From Achromobacter sp. MFA1 R4 (lineage in GTDB: Bacteria; Pseudomonadota; Gammaproteobacteria; Burkholderiales; Burkholderiaceae_B), in the NCBI RefSeq assembly GCF_900156745.1, contig NZ_LT707065.1:5220086-5284085 (forward strand): DNA of 64,000 bases. Direction: 5' to 3'. The first letter of the stretch is position 1. Every line of letters begins with the position of its first letter. This document shows, piece after piece, positions 17,624 to 26,914 of the stretch. Under the pieces are notes generated by a model. The model ran no database searches and had not been told where the DNA came from. It saw only the letters and a program-made list of their open reading frames with translations. Position numbers and translations under genes: made by a program.

Positions 17624-17797
17624 CCGATGCTCCTGGCAGGGCTGCCGCCCTCGTTGCGGTGGATGCGGACCGGCGGCGCCCGCCCTGCAAGCCAACGCGA
17701 TCAGTCGAATGTATCCGAAATCCGCGTGAACCTGAATGGGAAGGTCACGCTTTGCGTCGCGGGCGCGGCGACGTCCGGCGTCGCCCGCCGGCGCCCC

Positions 17798-18154
17798 TTA
17801 CGCGGCGCCCAGCATCGCGCGAAGCCGGCCCCGGATAGCACCGGCATACGCCCAGCACCAGACCCCGAGCGCCAGCATGGCCACCGTAAAGTAAGCGCGC
17901 GCGCTCTCCGGTATGGGGTTCAGGCGGGATACCGTGACAAAAGGCTCGAACCCCAGGAAATCGGTGGCTGCCAGCGTGCTGAAAATCAGGGCCAGGACGG
18001 GGCCGGTAAAGTGCGGGCGCTCTCCCCGCGCCTGGGGATCGGCAAGAAAGCGCCAGTGCACCCAGCGTGCAAGCTGGATGCACACGGCCACCAACGGAAT
18101 AAGAAGCGCGCACTGCAGCACCAGCAGCGCCAGAATGACTTGAGTAGGAAGCAT
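17798..18154 (-). CDS. Small integral membrane protein of unknown function
   Basis: The 118-residue protein has three hydrophobic segments (residues about 4-28, 51-70 and 86-108) and a short basic loop. I recognise no family. A GC-rich hairpin (17767-17785, GGCGACG-N5-CGTCGCC) follows the stop on the same strand and could end transcription, although no T-tract follows it. Confidence 0.6.
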   Translation of the reverse strand: MLPTQVILALLVLQCALLIPLVAVCIQLARWVHWRFLADPQARGERPHFTGPVLALIFSTLAATDFLGFEPFVTVSRLNPIPESARAYFTVAMLALGVWCWAYAGAIRGRLRAMLGAA

Positions 18155-18278
18155 GGGCGGATTTTATCGGATCCGTCCAACGGCCCGGGTGCGGCCCGGG
18201 TGTGGCCCGGATGGGACTCAAGCGGCGAGCCCGCATCCGCGCCGCGCGGTCAATGCGCAGTAACGCGGCGCACCGGTC

Positions 18279-19055
18279 CTAGGCCCCCAACTGGAATGCA
18301 CGCCAGCCCGACCCCGCGGCGGTCAGCCAGTCCTGCACGTATTCCAGGCTCAGGGCGATGGACAGGACCTCTCCCTGGAACAGCACGTCCGGCTGCGCGC
18401 GCAGCCAGTTGAAGTCTTCGATGCCGCGGATGTCGCAGGCCAGCACTCTGAGGCCCTGGCGCGACGCCTGGCCCAGCAGGCTGAAAAACCGCTCCTGCAA
18501 ACCGCGCTGCCGGTTGATGCCTTCGGGGATGCCGACCCGGATGCCCGTGGCGCGCAGCGTGCCGAACGGCATGGATTCGCCGGCCTGCGAACAGGGCAGC
18601 AGCCGCACGCGCAGCGCGGGCCGCAGTTCGTTATAGAGATGAAAAAGACTGGAACCCTCCGCGAGGCGGTCGCTGAGGGGCACGTTGTAGGTGACCTTGG
18701 CGCAGGGATAGATCGGCAGGCTGCGATCTTCAGGGGTGGTCTCGCGCAGCAGATCGCCTTCCACTGCACCGATGCGCAGATCCTGGCACAACTGTTCGGG
18801 TAGGCGGATATCGGAGTTGACGTTGAGGGGATGGTCCATCGTGAGCGGCGCCATGCAGCCCGCCGCCCGAAAGACGCGCCCTGCCCGGCGCAAGGCGTCC
18901 GCCGAGGCCTCGTTGGTGATGAAGTGCGGGGTTCGGTTCGTCCACCCGCCCACCAGCGCCATTTCGCGCACGACTCCTTTGGCGTCCAGCACTGGTTGAA
19001 TTTTTAGCGGCTCGCTCAAGAGCGAGGCGGATTCGACCAAATTGATAGCGTTCAT
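18279..19055 (-). CDS. Degenerate EAL-domain protein (BvgR/YdiV-like)
   Basis: The 258-residue protein aligns by eye with an EAL domain: LKIQPVLDAKGVV corresponds to the usual QPIxD start, and IEDFNWLRAQPDVLFQGEVL to the family's C-terminal part. The EAL signature reads EMAL and the DDFGxG and VxAEGVE metal and base motifs are missing, so it should not hydrolyse c-di-GMP. Degenerate EAL proteins such as BvgR and YdiV act as binding regulators. It diverges from the hybrid-kinase/REC-EAL/RcsB-like cluster across 282 bp, which suggests a regulatory partnership. The start has no clear ribosome-binding site. Confidence 0.65.
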   Translation of the reverse strand: MNAINLVESASLLSEPLKIQPVLDAKGVVREMALVGGWTNRTPHFITNEASADALRRAGRVFRAAGCMAPLTMDHPLNVNSDIRLPEQLCQDLRIGAVEGDLLRETTPEDRSLPIYPCAKVTYNVPLSDRLAEGSSLFHLYNELRPALRVRLLPCSQAGESMPFGTLRATGIRVGIPEGINRQRGLQERFFSLLGQASRQGLRVLACDIRGIEDFNWLRAQPDVLFQGEVLSIALSLEYVQDWLTAAGSGWRAFQLGA

Positions 19056-19242
19056 ATGAGTTGTGTTGTGGACTCGCCAGTCGTGAAGAAACCGGATACC
19101 GTGAAGAACCCGGATACAGCGGGCGCGGCGGGGCGAATCTATGGCCGGAAAGTGGCCATGGTCTAGCGATGGCTACGCAGTATAGGAACGGCCATCCCGC
19201 ACTCCAATAATAAAAATTTGATTTGCGAAAACGCCCGGATAA

Positions 19243-19258
19243 GCCCGTATTTACGGGC
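19243..19258. promoter_or_regulatory. Perfect 7-bp-arm palindrome in the divergent signalling promoter region
   Basis: GCCCGTA and TACGGGC flank a two-base TT centre at 19243-19258. It lies in the 282-bp spacer between the degenerate EAL gene and the first hybrid kinase, about 80 bp before the kinase ATG, close to AT-rich sequence (19205-19230). It may be an operator or a short hairpin. Confidence 0.4.
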
Positions 19259-19337
19259 CTGGGCGCCCGCCGGGCTGTCAGCCAAATTTCAGAATATTCT
19301 TATATCCACTGCCCGGGGCTCTACCTACGATGGGCGC

Positions 19338-22160
19338 ATGCCCGTTCAGGAACCCATCACTCTCGCGCGCGACGTCCAGCCAGTCCCCCGCGCTCCGACG
19401 CTGCTTTTGCATCTGTTCGCCGCCGCGTTGCTCGCCTGCATCGCGGCGGCGGCCGGTTTTTATGTGTACTGGTCGTTCACCGACACCGTTTCCGCGTACC
19501 GCCGGCAAATGAACGCCGCCGCGTACAACGCGCAGATCTTCTTCGACCAGCGCGAGTCGCTGGTCCGTTCGCTGGCCTCTTCCTCGGTCCGCAATGCCGA
19601 TGCCGCCGCGGCTTCCGAAACACCCTCCTACTTCGGCAACACCCGCCAGATCGAGGTCTTCCCCCTGCACGAAGACCAGAACGCCTACGACTGGGCCCTG
19701 ATCCTCACGCCGCGCGACCTCAACGACATTGCCCTCGCGCGTACCCAATTGCTCTTCAGTTCGGCCCGCAATGGCCAGACTGCCTACATCGCGCCGCGTC
19801 CCTCGCAGGCGTCCGCCATCGACGCCGCCAAGCAATCCTGGATCGCACGCTCGCTGGCCGTGGCGGATCCCAGCGTCTCGCAAGGCGGCTACAGCCCCAT
19901 CGTCTGGCTAAAGCCGCCCATGGACGTTGCCAGCGCGCTGTACCTGTACACCCCCGTGGATCCGGCCACGCCCCGCGCCGGCTGGATCGGCCTTGAAGTC
20001 AGCGACATCGATGCGGCGATCGACCTGTCTTCCATGCGCGGCGGCAATTACGCCCTGTACGACCAAAACGACGCGCCGGTCCTGCACAGCCCGGCCGAGG
20101 CAAAAGTCGTTGCAGGGCTGGGCAATTACGCCGGCAAGGAGGATTCGTTCGGTTGGTGGGGACCCGGGCTGCTGCCCCGTTTTGTCGTGCTGAACAAATC
20201 CGTGGGCGAGGCCGGGTGGCGGCTGGTGTACTACACACCGATCAGCCGGATCCTGGGCGATACCGCCCATGCCATCCAGGCGGCGCTCGGCGGCGCCGCG
20301 CTGCTGTTCGCGATGGTGATCCTGGGCATACGCCACATCAAGAAAAAACTCGTCGCGCCGGCCCTGCGCCAGTACGAAGCCCTGGCCGACAGCGTGGCCC
20401 TGAATCGCAAGCTGGTCGAGGTCGCGCCGGTCGGCCTGTGCCTCCTGCGTCGCGCCGATGGCACCCCGCTGCTTTCAAATGAACTTGCGCGGCAATGGCT
20501 GCTGGGTGACTCCGAACTGCTAGCCAAGCTGCTGGCAGAGGACAACTTCTGCGCTGAACGTGAATACGTCCTGAGCGACGGACGGTGCGTCTACCTGACC
20601 TTCGCCCCCATCACCTTTCATGCCGAGGACGTCGTCCTTTGCGGCATCAACGACATCACCGCATTCAAGCGGGTCGAGCAATCCATTACCCAGGCCAAGC
20701 TGCACGCCGACGCCGCCAACCACGCCAAGACGGTCTTCCTGACCACCATGAGCCACGAGATCCGCACGCCCTTGTTCGGCATTCTCGGCACGCTGGAAAT
20801 GCTGAGCCTGACCACCATGGACAGCCAGCAGCAGCAATACCTCGAAACCATGCAGCAGTCCTCCGCCACCTTGCTGCGCACCATCAACGATACGCTCGAC
20901 CTGTCGCGCATCGAAGCGGGTTACCTGACCCTCGAAACGGCCGAATTCTCGCCCGCGGAAATGCTGGACGGCGTTGTCAGCAGTTACGCCGCGCGCGCCG
21001 AGGCCAAGGGCCTGCACATCTACGCGCTGGCCGACGTCGCGTCGCCGCCGGTCGTCGTGGGCGATGTCACGCGCGTGCGCCAGATCCTGAACAACCTCGT
21101 CAGCAACGCCATCAAGTACACCAGTTCCGGCCAGGTGGTGCTGCGCCTGCAGGCCCTCAGCCAGGACGCGCACTCCGCGACCATGAAATTCCAGGTGGCG
21201 GACACCGGCATGGGCATCTCCGCGGAGCATCACGCCCAATTGTTCGAACCCTACTTCCAGGCCGAAAGCGGCTCCACCCAGACCGTTCCCGGCACCGGCC
21301 TGGGACTTGCCATCTGCCGGCGGCTGGCCGACATGATGGGCGGCACCCTCAGCGCGGTCAGCGAACCCGGACTGGGCACCAGCATGTCCCTGGAGCTCAC
21401 CTTGCCGTTGGCGGGCGACGCGCATTCGGAAATGGGAATACGGCTGGATCCCCGGCCGGTATTCGTTCGGGGCGCCGTCAACGACGTGGTGAACAACCTT
21501 TGCCAATGGCTGCGCCACTGCGGCGCCATGGCCATGCCCTACAAGACGTCGCTTCATGGCCGGCTGGAAGGCGGCGTGCTGATTGAAACCTGGCCCCGCG
21601 ACTTGACACCGGCGCCATGGACCGGCGCCCGGGTGATCGCGCAACCGCCCGGCGTACGGCCGCGGCTGGAAGGAGGACGCAACAGCTGGATGGCCAACGC
21701 GCATAGTCTGGCCAGCATCGTCGCGGCGGTCCGCCTCGCCCAGGACGGCGTGGCGGCCAAGGTCACGCTCGAACTCAAGGCCTCGCGGGACGCGCTCGAC
21801 ATGCATGTGCTGGTCGTGGAGGACAACCCGATCAGCCGGCAGATATTGCGGGAGCAACTGGAGCACCTGGGCTGCACGGTTGTCCCGGCCGCCAATGGCA
21901 AGGAGGCACTGGAGGTGCCGGACATACCCGGCTTCGATGCCATCTTGACCGACCTGCAGATGCCCGAAATGGACGGCTACGCCCTCACCCGTGCGCTACG
22001 CGGGCAGGGCTATACGCGCCCCATCGTGGGAATCACCGCCAGCGCATTCACGGATGACTTACGGCGCAGCACCGAAGCGGGCATGACGACCGTGCTGCTC
22101 AAACCGCTGCCTATATCCGCGTTGCGTCAGGCCTTAATTGCGCTTAAGGAAGTCATATGA
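19338..22160 (+). CDS. RcsC/PvrS-like hybrid sensor histidine kinase
   Basis: The 940-residue kinase has a membrane helix at about 24-44, a periplasmic sensor of about 280 residues, a second helix near 318-336 (HAIQAALGGAALLFAMVILG), a short PAS-like region, HisKA with His473 in MSHEIRTPL, HATPase_c (NNLVSNAIKYT, GTGLGLAICRR), an RcsC-type ABL-like segment and a C-terminal receiver with Asp872 in TDLQMPEMDG. It lacks an HPt domain. Its stop overlaps the ATG of the REC-EAL gene. With the neighbours it forms a PvrSR/RcsCB-like relay. ATG 19338 is preferred; the frame is open upstream to 19218 but without a good start. Confidence 0.88.
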   Translation: MPVQEPITLARDVQPVPRAPTLLLHLFAAALLACIAAAAGFYVYWSFTDTVSAYRRQMNAAAYNAQIFFDQRESLVRSLASSSVRNADAAAASETPSYFGNTRQIEVFPLHEDQNAYDWALILTPRDLNDIALARTQLLFSSARNGQTAYIAPRPSQASAIDAAKQSWIARSLAVADPSVSQGGYSPIVWLKPPMDVASALYLYTPVDPATPRAGWIGLEVSDIDAAIDLSSMRGGNYALYDQNDAPVLHSPAEAKVVAGLGNYAGKEDSFGWWGPGLLPRFVVLNKSVGEAGWRLVYYTPISRILGDTAHAIQAALGGAALLFAMVILGIRHIKKKLVAPALRQYEALADSVALNRKLVEVAPVGLCLLRRADGTPLLSNELARQWLLGDSELLAKLLAEDNFCAEREYVLSDGRCVYLTFAPITFHAEDVVLCGINDITAFKRVEQSITQAKLHADAANHAKTVFLTTMSHEIRTPLFGILGTLEMLSLTTMDSQQQQYLETMQQSSATLLRTINDTLDLSRIEAGYLTLETAEFSPAEMLDGVVSSYAARAEAKGLHIYALADVASPPVVVGDVTRVRQILNNLVSNAIKYTSSGQVVLRLQALSQDAHSATMKFQVADTGMGISAEHHAQLFEPYFQAESGSTQTVPGTGLGLAICRRLADMMGGTLSAVSEPGLGTSMSLELTLPLAGDAHSEMGIRLDPRPVFVRGAVNDVVNNLCQWLRHCGAMAMPYKTSLHGRLEGGVLIETWPRDLTPAPWTGARVIAQPPGVRPRLEGGRNSWMANAHSLASIVAAVRLAQDGVAAKVTLELKASRDALDMHVLVVEDNPISRQILREQLEHLGCTVVPAANGKEALEVPDIPGFDAILTDLQMPEMDGYALTRALRGQGYTRPIVGITASAFTDDLRRSTEAGMTTVLLKPLPISALRQALIALKEVI

Positions 22161-23380
22161 TGAAGAAGTTGTCCGACTACAGAATTCTGATCGTGGACGA
22201 TCATCCGTTTCAATGCGTCCACCTCGCGGATTTGCTGGAGTCGGCAGGGTTCAGCCACGCCGATGTCGCCCCTAGCGCCGAGGCTGCCCTGGATATGATG
22301 GGCCTGCAGGCCTATCACCTTGTGCTGATGGACCTGAACATGGCCGGCATGGACGGCGTGCAATTCATAGACCAGCTCGCCAAGCTGCATCACAACCCGA
22401 TGCTGGCGATCGTGTCGGCCTGCCCCCGCCGCATCATGAACAGCGTTGCCCTGATGGCCAAGGAAAAGGGCCTGGCGGTGCTGGGCACGTTCTCCAAGCC
22501 CTTGACTCCTGAACACGCCCGGCATTTGGCCAACCAGCTCCGCCAAAGCCGCCCTGAACCTTCAAAGCCCCAATTCCCGACCGAGGCCGGCGCGGTATTT
22601 GACCGAGGCTCCCTGGAACACGCCCTGAGCCACGGCCATCTGCGGGCCTGGTTTCAGCCCAAGAAGGCGCTCGCCAGCGGCCGGATCGTGAGCGCCGAGG
22701 CGCTGGTCCGCTGGCAGCATCCGGAATTCGGCTTCATGCTCCCGGGATCCTTTCTTTCCGCGGTGCGGCGGCATGGCCTGGACAAGGCGTTGCTTCGGCG
22801 CATGCTCGAAGACGCCCTTGACGCGCACCTGCATTGGCGGCAGCAGGGATACCGGATGCCGGTGTCGGTCAACCTGCCGACGCAGCTCCTGGACGACCCG
22901 GACCTCCCCGACGAGCTGGAGCAGATCGTCGTGTCCAAGGGGGTGGCGACGCAAGAAATCTCGTTCGAACTGCTCGAAGACGAGACAACCACCATACAAG
23001 GCCAATACTATATGGGGGCCAGCAGGCTGCGTCTGAAGGGCTTCGGGCTGGCGCAAGACGACTTTGGCAGAGGATACAGCTCCATGTACAGCCTGATTTC
23101 CACGCCATTCACCGAGTTGAAGATCGATCGCGCTTTCGTCAGTGGCGCGGCCAACGATGAAGGACGCGCCGCGGCGCTCGTCTCATCCGTGCAGCTTGGC
23201 CGCCAGCTCGGGCTTCAGGTCACCGCCGAAGGCGTCGAAACCAGCAAGGACCTCGAATTCCTGCGGCGCATCGGCTGCGACTGCGCGCAAGGCTTCCTCA
23301 TTTCGGCCGCCGTGGACATCGACGGATTCAGCCAGCTGCTTGCCATGGAGAGGCAGGCCATGGACCCGTTGCAGCAGTAA
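22157..23380 (+). CDS. REC-EAL c-di-GMP phosphodiesterase response regulator (PvrR/RocR-like)
   Basis: The 407-residue protein has an N-terminal receiver (Asp59 in LMDLNMAGMDG, with IVDDHPFQC acidic pair) and a C-terminal EAL domain. The domain keeps EALVRW (Glu181), the Asn of SVNLP, ELLE, DDFGRGYSS, the Lys of LKIDRAFV and TAEGVET, so it should be an active c-di-GMP phosphodiesterase. The layout equals PvrR and RocR of Pseudomonas. It starts at ATG 22157 overlapping the kinase stop (ATGA) and ends 10 bp before the next kinase. Phosphorylation by the flanking hybrid kinases presumably tunes the EAL activity. Confidence 0.92.
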   Translation: MMKKLSDYRILIVDDHPFQCVHLADLLESAGFSHADVAPSAEAALDMMGLQAYHLVLMDLNMAGMDGVQFIDQLAKLHHNPMLAIVSACPRRIMNSVALMAKEKGLAVLGTFSKPLTPEHARHLANQLRQSRPEPSKPQFPTEAGAVFDRGSLEHALSHGHLRAWFQPKKALASGRIVSAEALVRWQHPEFGFMLPGSFLSAVRRHGLDKALLRRMLEDALDAHLHWRQQGYRMPVSVNLPTQLLDDPDLPDELEQIVVSKGVATQEISFELLEDETTTIQGQYYMGASRLRLKGFGLAQDDFGRGYSSMYSLISTPFTELKIDRAFVSGAANDEGRAAALVSSVQLGRQLGLQVTAEGVETSKDLEFLRRIGCDCAQGFLISAAVDIDGFSQLLAMERQAMDPLQQ

Positions 23381-23390
23381 GAAGCCACCC

Positions 23391-26300
23391 ATGCGCAAGC
23401 AGGACACGCCTTTTGCCAGGATTACGCGAACCTCGCGCTGGCTGAACTTTGCCCTGTTCGGCATCCTGCCTTTTGCGCTGGTGCTGGTCGGGGCGCTCTA
23501 TTGGGGATTGAACCGCATCGTCGAGCAGGAAAGTGACCGCCTGAAGCTCGACTTTTCCATCCTGGTCGGCTACATCCATGCCCAAGAGCAGTTCCTGGGC
23601 AGACTGCGCGCGCAGCACGCTTCCCTGCCCGTCGAAAGCCTGGCCAGCACCATCGACCTGCATGCGTCCGACGTGCCGGAGCGCTTTGGAATGCAGGTCT
23701 TCGAGGGACAAAACACGTACGCGGAGATGCCATTTTCGCTGGCGTGCGAGGACGCCTCGGACTGCCCCACCGCAGGGCGTCGACTTGCGAACCTGGGGGG
23801 CTTCCTGGCCGATTTCTATTCCAGCTTCTGGGCTGCGTCGTACTTTCCCGCGTCCACGATCTTCCTGGTCAACCAGGCCGACAGCATCAGTCTGAGCGTG
23901 CCCGCCGTGGGCGCCGCATCGGGGTATGAACGCCTCAGCCCCACCACCTTCCTGGCGGTGACGGACGCCGTGCGGGCCGAGCTGCGCCGCCTGCAGACGG
24001 TCCAGCAGCGTCTCATCGATCACGACGTGCCCGGCCACGCGGAGTCCCCCGGGGCCAACCGCGTCCATTGGTTCAGGACCGATGCGCTTCCCGGCAACAT
24101 GCTGGGCCTGATCTACGCGGACATGCCGCAAGCGGTCTGGACCAGCGGCCAGGGCAAGCCGTCTGCCGTCTACGCGGTGACCCAGTTCAACCACCAGCGG
24201 ATCAACGTCTTCGAGAAGACCTTGCGCAAGCCGCTGCACGGCGGATTCTGGCTGACCCATCGCGAGGAAGGCCTGCTGCTCGGCGACCGGCAGGGGCCCG
24301 CGCCAGCCGAGGATGGGCTGCGCTACACGGCCGACGGCATCGTGTTGCGCATCACGGATCCAAGCGGGGTGTGGGCCGGGACATACCGGGTCAGCTATGG
24401 CGCATTCTTCCAGGACAATCTCTGGCTTCCCGTCATCGCCGGCCTGTTGCTCCTGCTCAGCCTCGGAACCGGCATCGTGTCGTCGCGCTGGTACAGCCGG
24501 CGGGTGATCGCGCCCGCGCTGGACGCGCAGCGCGACATCATCGAAAAAGAAGAATTCAGCCGCACGCTGATCGAAACCGCACCGGTGGCGCTGTGCGTGC
24601 TGGCGCGGCCGGTGGGCGCAGTCGTATTCGGCAACAGCCTGGCGCTGCAATGGTTGGGGGCCGAAGCCGGCCGTGAACTGGACAATTCACCCGAAACCAA
24701 CCTGTTCCTGCGCCACGTCCTTGGCGCCACCGGTCCCGGCACCATTCCCAGCTTCCAGGCGACCGACGGGCGTCCGCTCTATGTCGCCTACGCCCCCACG
24801 CGCTACAACCACCAGGACGTCGTGCTTTGCGCGTTTTCCGACATCAGCGCCCGCGCCGTCATCGAACAGACCCTGGCGCAGGCCAAGCGCGAAGCCGACA
24901 AGGCAAGCGAAGCCAAATCGACCTTCCTGGCCACGATGAGCCACGAAATCCGCACGCCGCTCTATGGCGTGCTGGGCACGCTGGAACTGATGAGCCTGAC
25001 CTCCCTGGACGCCGAACAGCGGCAACACCTGGAACGCATGCAAAGCTCGTCGGCCATCCTGTTGCAGCTCATCAGCGACATCCTGGACATCACCAAGATC
25101 GAGACCGGGCAGCTCGTCCTGGAATCCTCGGAGTTCAATCCGCGAGAACTCGTGCAAGGCTGCACCAACGCCTACGCCGCGATGGCCAGCCAGAAGGGCC
25201 TGCTGCTCTTTTCCTGCGTAGACCTTGCCGTGCCCGAATGGATGACGGGCGATGCGGTGCGTATCCGCCAGATCCTGAGCAACCTGCTCAGCAACGCCAT
25301 CAAGTTCAGCGATTCCGGGCATGTGATCGCCCGCCTGACGGTGGCCAAGGTCGAGCCCGACACGACGCACCTGATGCTGCAGGTGGTCGACACAGGGATC
25401 GGCATCGCCAAGGAGGAACAGTCTCAGCTCTTCGTTCCCTTCTATCAGATCAACAGCGGTTCCCACACGGTGCGAGGCACCGGCATCGGCCTTTCTATCT
25501 GCGCGCGCCTGGCCGGCCTGATGGGCACCGAAATCCGCGTGACCAGCGCGTTGGGACTGGGCAGCAGCTTTTCGCTGGAGCTTCCCCTGCAGGTCGCTTC
25601 CGGCCCGCCCGCCAGCCCGCCCGACCTGAGCAATATCAACGTGTATGTCCGCAGCCCACATCACGAACTGTCCGACAACATCTGCCAATGGCTAAAGCGC
25701 TGGGGCGCGCAGGCGCTTCCCGCGCCCCAGCTCCTGCCGGCCGGCGGCCCGGACGACGTCTTGGTGGACGTCCTGTACCCGGGTAACTTCGATGCAATGG
25801 AGTGGACGGGACATCATGTGCTGGCCAGCGCCACCGCCAAGCCCCCATCCGCACGGACCATCAAGGTCATCAACAGCGTGGAGCACATTGCCGCAGGCAT
25901 ACTGGCCGCCGTGCGCGGGGAACGCGCATTGATGCCTGCGACCGACATCGGCGCCTTTGCTCCGCTTGGCCTGTCGATACTTGCTGCCGAAGACAACCCC
26001 ATCAACCAGGCCACGCTGCAGCATCAGCTCGAACAGCTCGGATGCGAGGTCACCCTGGCGTCCGATGGCGCCGAGGCACTGATGTTGTGGGGGCTTGCGC
26101 ACTACGACGTCGTCCTGACTGACGTCAACATGCCGCGCATGAACGGCTACGAACTCGCCAGGGAACTGCGTCTGCGCGGCGCCACCATTCCCATCATTGG
26201 CGTCACGGCCAACGCCATGCGCGAAGAGGAGCAGCGTTGCCTGGCCGCGGGAATGACGGCTTGGCTCGTCAAGCCCATCGGCCTGGCCACCCTGCGCTGG

Positions 26301-26660
26301 CACCTGCAGGGCGATGGCGCGACCTCCCCCAGCCAGGCGGACCCGGACACCCAGCCTCGTCCGTCCTGGGACCCCGACCCCGCGCCGATCGTGCCCGAAA
26401 AATACCGGGCGTTGTTTGTCAGCACGATGGAAGCGGACGTTTCCGAAATGGAACGCGCCCTGGACATCAACGACCAGCGGCTGCTTGGACGGACGCTGCA
26501 CCGAATGCGTGGCGCGCTTAGCGTGATGCAGATGACGGCGCTGACCGAGCGATTGGAAGCCTTGGAGGCCATGCTGCGCAATGGGGGATTGGATTCCGCC
26601 GCGCAAGCCGAAGGCCGGGTCGTGGCCAAGCTACTGCGCGATACGCTGGCTGACATTTGA
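23391..26660 (+). CDS. Hybrid histidine kinase with HPt domain (RcsC-like)
   Basis: The 1089-residue tripartite kinase has a membrane helix at about 17-38, a periplasmic region of about 300 residues, a second helix near 345-362, a PAS-like segment, HisKA with His518 in MSHEIRTPLYG, HATPase_c (NLLSNAIKFS, GTGIGLSICAR), an ABL-like segment, a receiver with Asp911 in LTDVNMPRMNG and a C-terminal HPt with His1037 in TLHRMRG. The HPt could also serve the preceding kinase, which has none. ATG 23391 is the first start after the EAL stop. It probably feeds the RcsB-like regulator downstream. Confidence 0.9.
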   Translation: MRKQDTPFARITRTSRWLNFALFGILPFALVLVGALYWGLNRIVEQESDRLKLDFSILVGYIHAQEQFLGRLRAQHASLPVESLASTIDLHASDVPERFGMQVFEGQNTYAEMPFSLACEDASDCPTAGRRLANLGGFLADFYSSFWAASYFPASTIFLVNQADSISLSVPAVGAASGYERLSPTTFLAVTDAVRAELRRLQTVQQRLIDHDVPGHAESPGANRVHWFRTDALPGNMLGLIYADMPQAVWTSGQGKPSAVYAVTQFNHQRINVFEKTLRKPLHGGFWLTHREEGLLLGDRQGPAPAEDGLRYTADGIVLRITDPSGVWAGTYRVSYGAFFQDNLWLPVIAGLLLLLSLGTGIVSSRWYSRRVIAPALDAQRDIIEKEEFSRTLIETAPVALCVLARPVGAVVFGNSLALQWLGAEAGRELDNSPETNLFLRHVLGATGPGTIPSFQATDGRPLYVAYAPTRYNHQDVVLCAFSDISARAVIEQTLAQAKREADKASEAKSTFLATMSHEIRTPLYGVLGTLELMSLTSLDAEQRQHLERMQSSSAILLQLISDILDITKIETGQLVLESSEFNPRELVQGCTNAYAAMASQKGLLLFSCVDLAVPEWMTGDAVRIRQILSNLLSNAIKFSDSGHVIARLTVAKVEPDTTHLMLQVVDTGIGIAKEEQSQLFVPFYQINSGSHTVRGTGIGLSICARLAGLMGTEIRVTSALGLGSSFSLELPLQVASGPPASPPDLSNINVYVRSPHHELSDNICQWLKRWGAQALPAPQLLPAGGPDDVLVDVLYPGNFDAMEWTGHHVLASATAKPPSARTIKVINSVEHIAAGILAAVRGERALMPATDIGAFAPLGLSILAAEDNPINQATLQHQLEQLGCEVTLASDGAEALMLWGLAHYDVVLTDVNMPRMNGYELARELRLRGATIPIIGVTANAMREEEQRCLAAGMTAWLVKPIGLATLRWHLQGDGATSPSQADPDTQPRPSWDPDPAPIVPEKYRALFVSTMEADVSEMERALDINDQRLLGRTLHRMRGALSVMQMTALTERLEALEAMLRNGGLDSAAQAEGRVVAKLLRDTLADI

Positions 26661-26914
26661 AGCCCAGGTCGCAACGACTTTACATCCGCGATCACCGTGG
26701 CCAGTCACCGTTGGCGGTCACGGACAAGCGAGCAGTCGCCGACGCCGTATTGTGTGCCTCATGTAACTCTAATTATCGAAAACTTTCTATATTTTTTGGA
26801 ATGCCCGACAGTTAGATTGAACGGTTCCCCCTTTCCTGGCGAGCCGGCTTGCGTCTGGTGTGCCCGGAGGCCCAACCGTCACTTCTAGCCTTTTCAGTAG
26901 AATTTGGACATAAA
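26661..26914. other. AT-rich spacer before the RcsB-like gene
   Basis: The 254-bp spacer is far more AT-rich than its surroundings around 26770-26820, with a TATATT at 26788-26793. No matching -35 hexamer is evident. It probably carries a separate promoter for the regulator. I see no gene or RNA in it. Confidence 0.4.
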
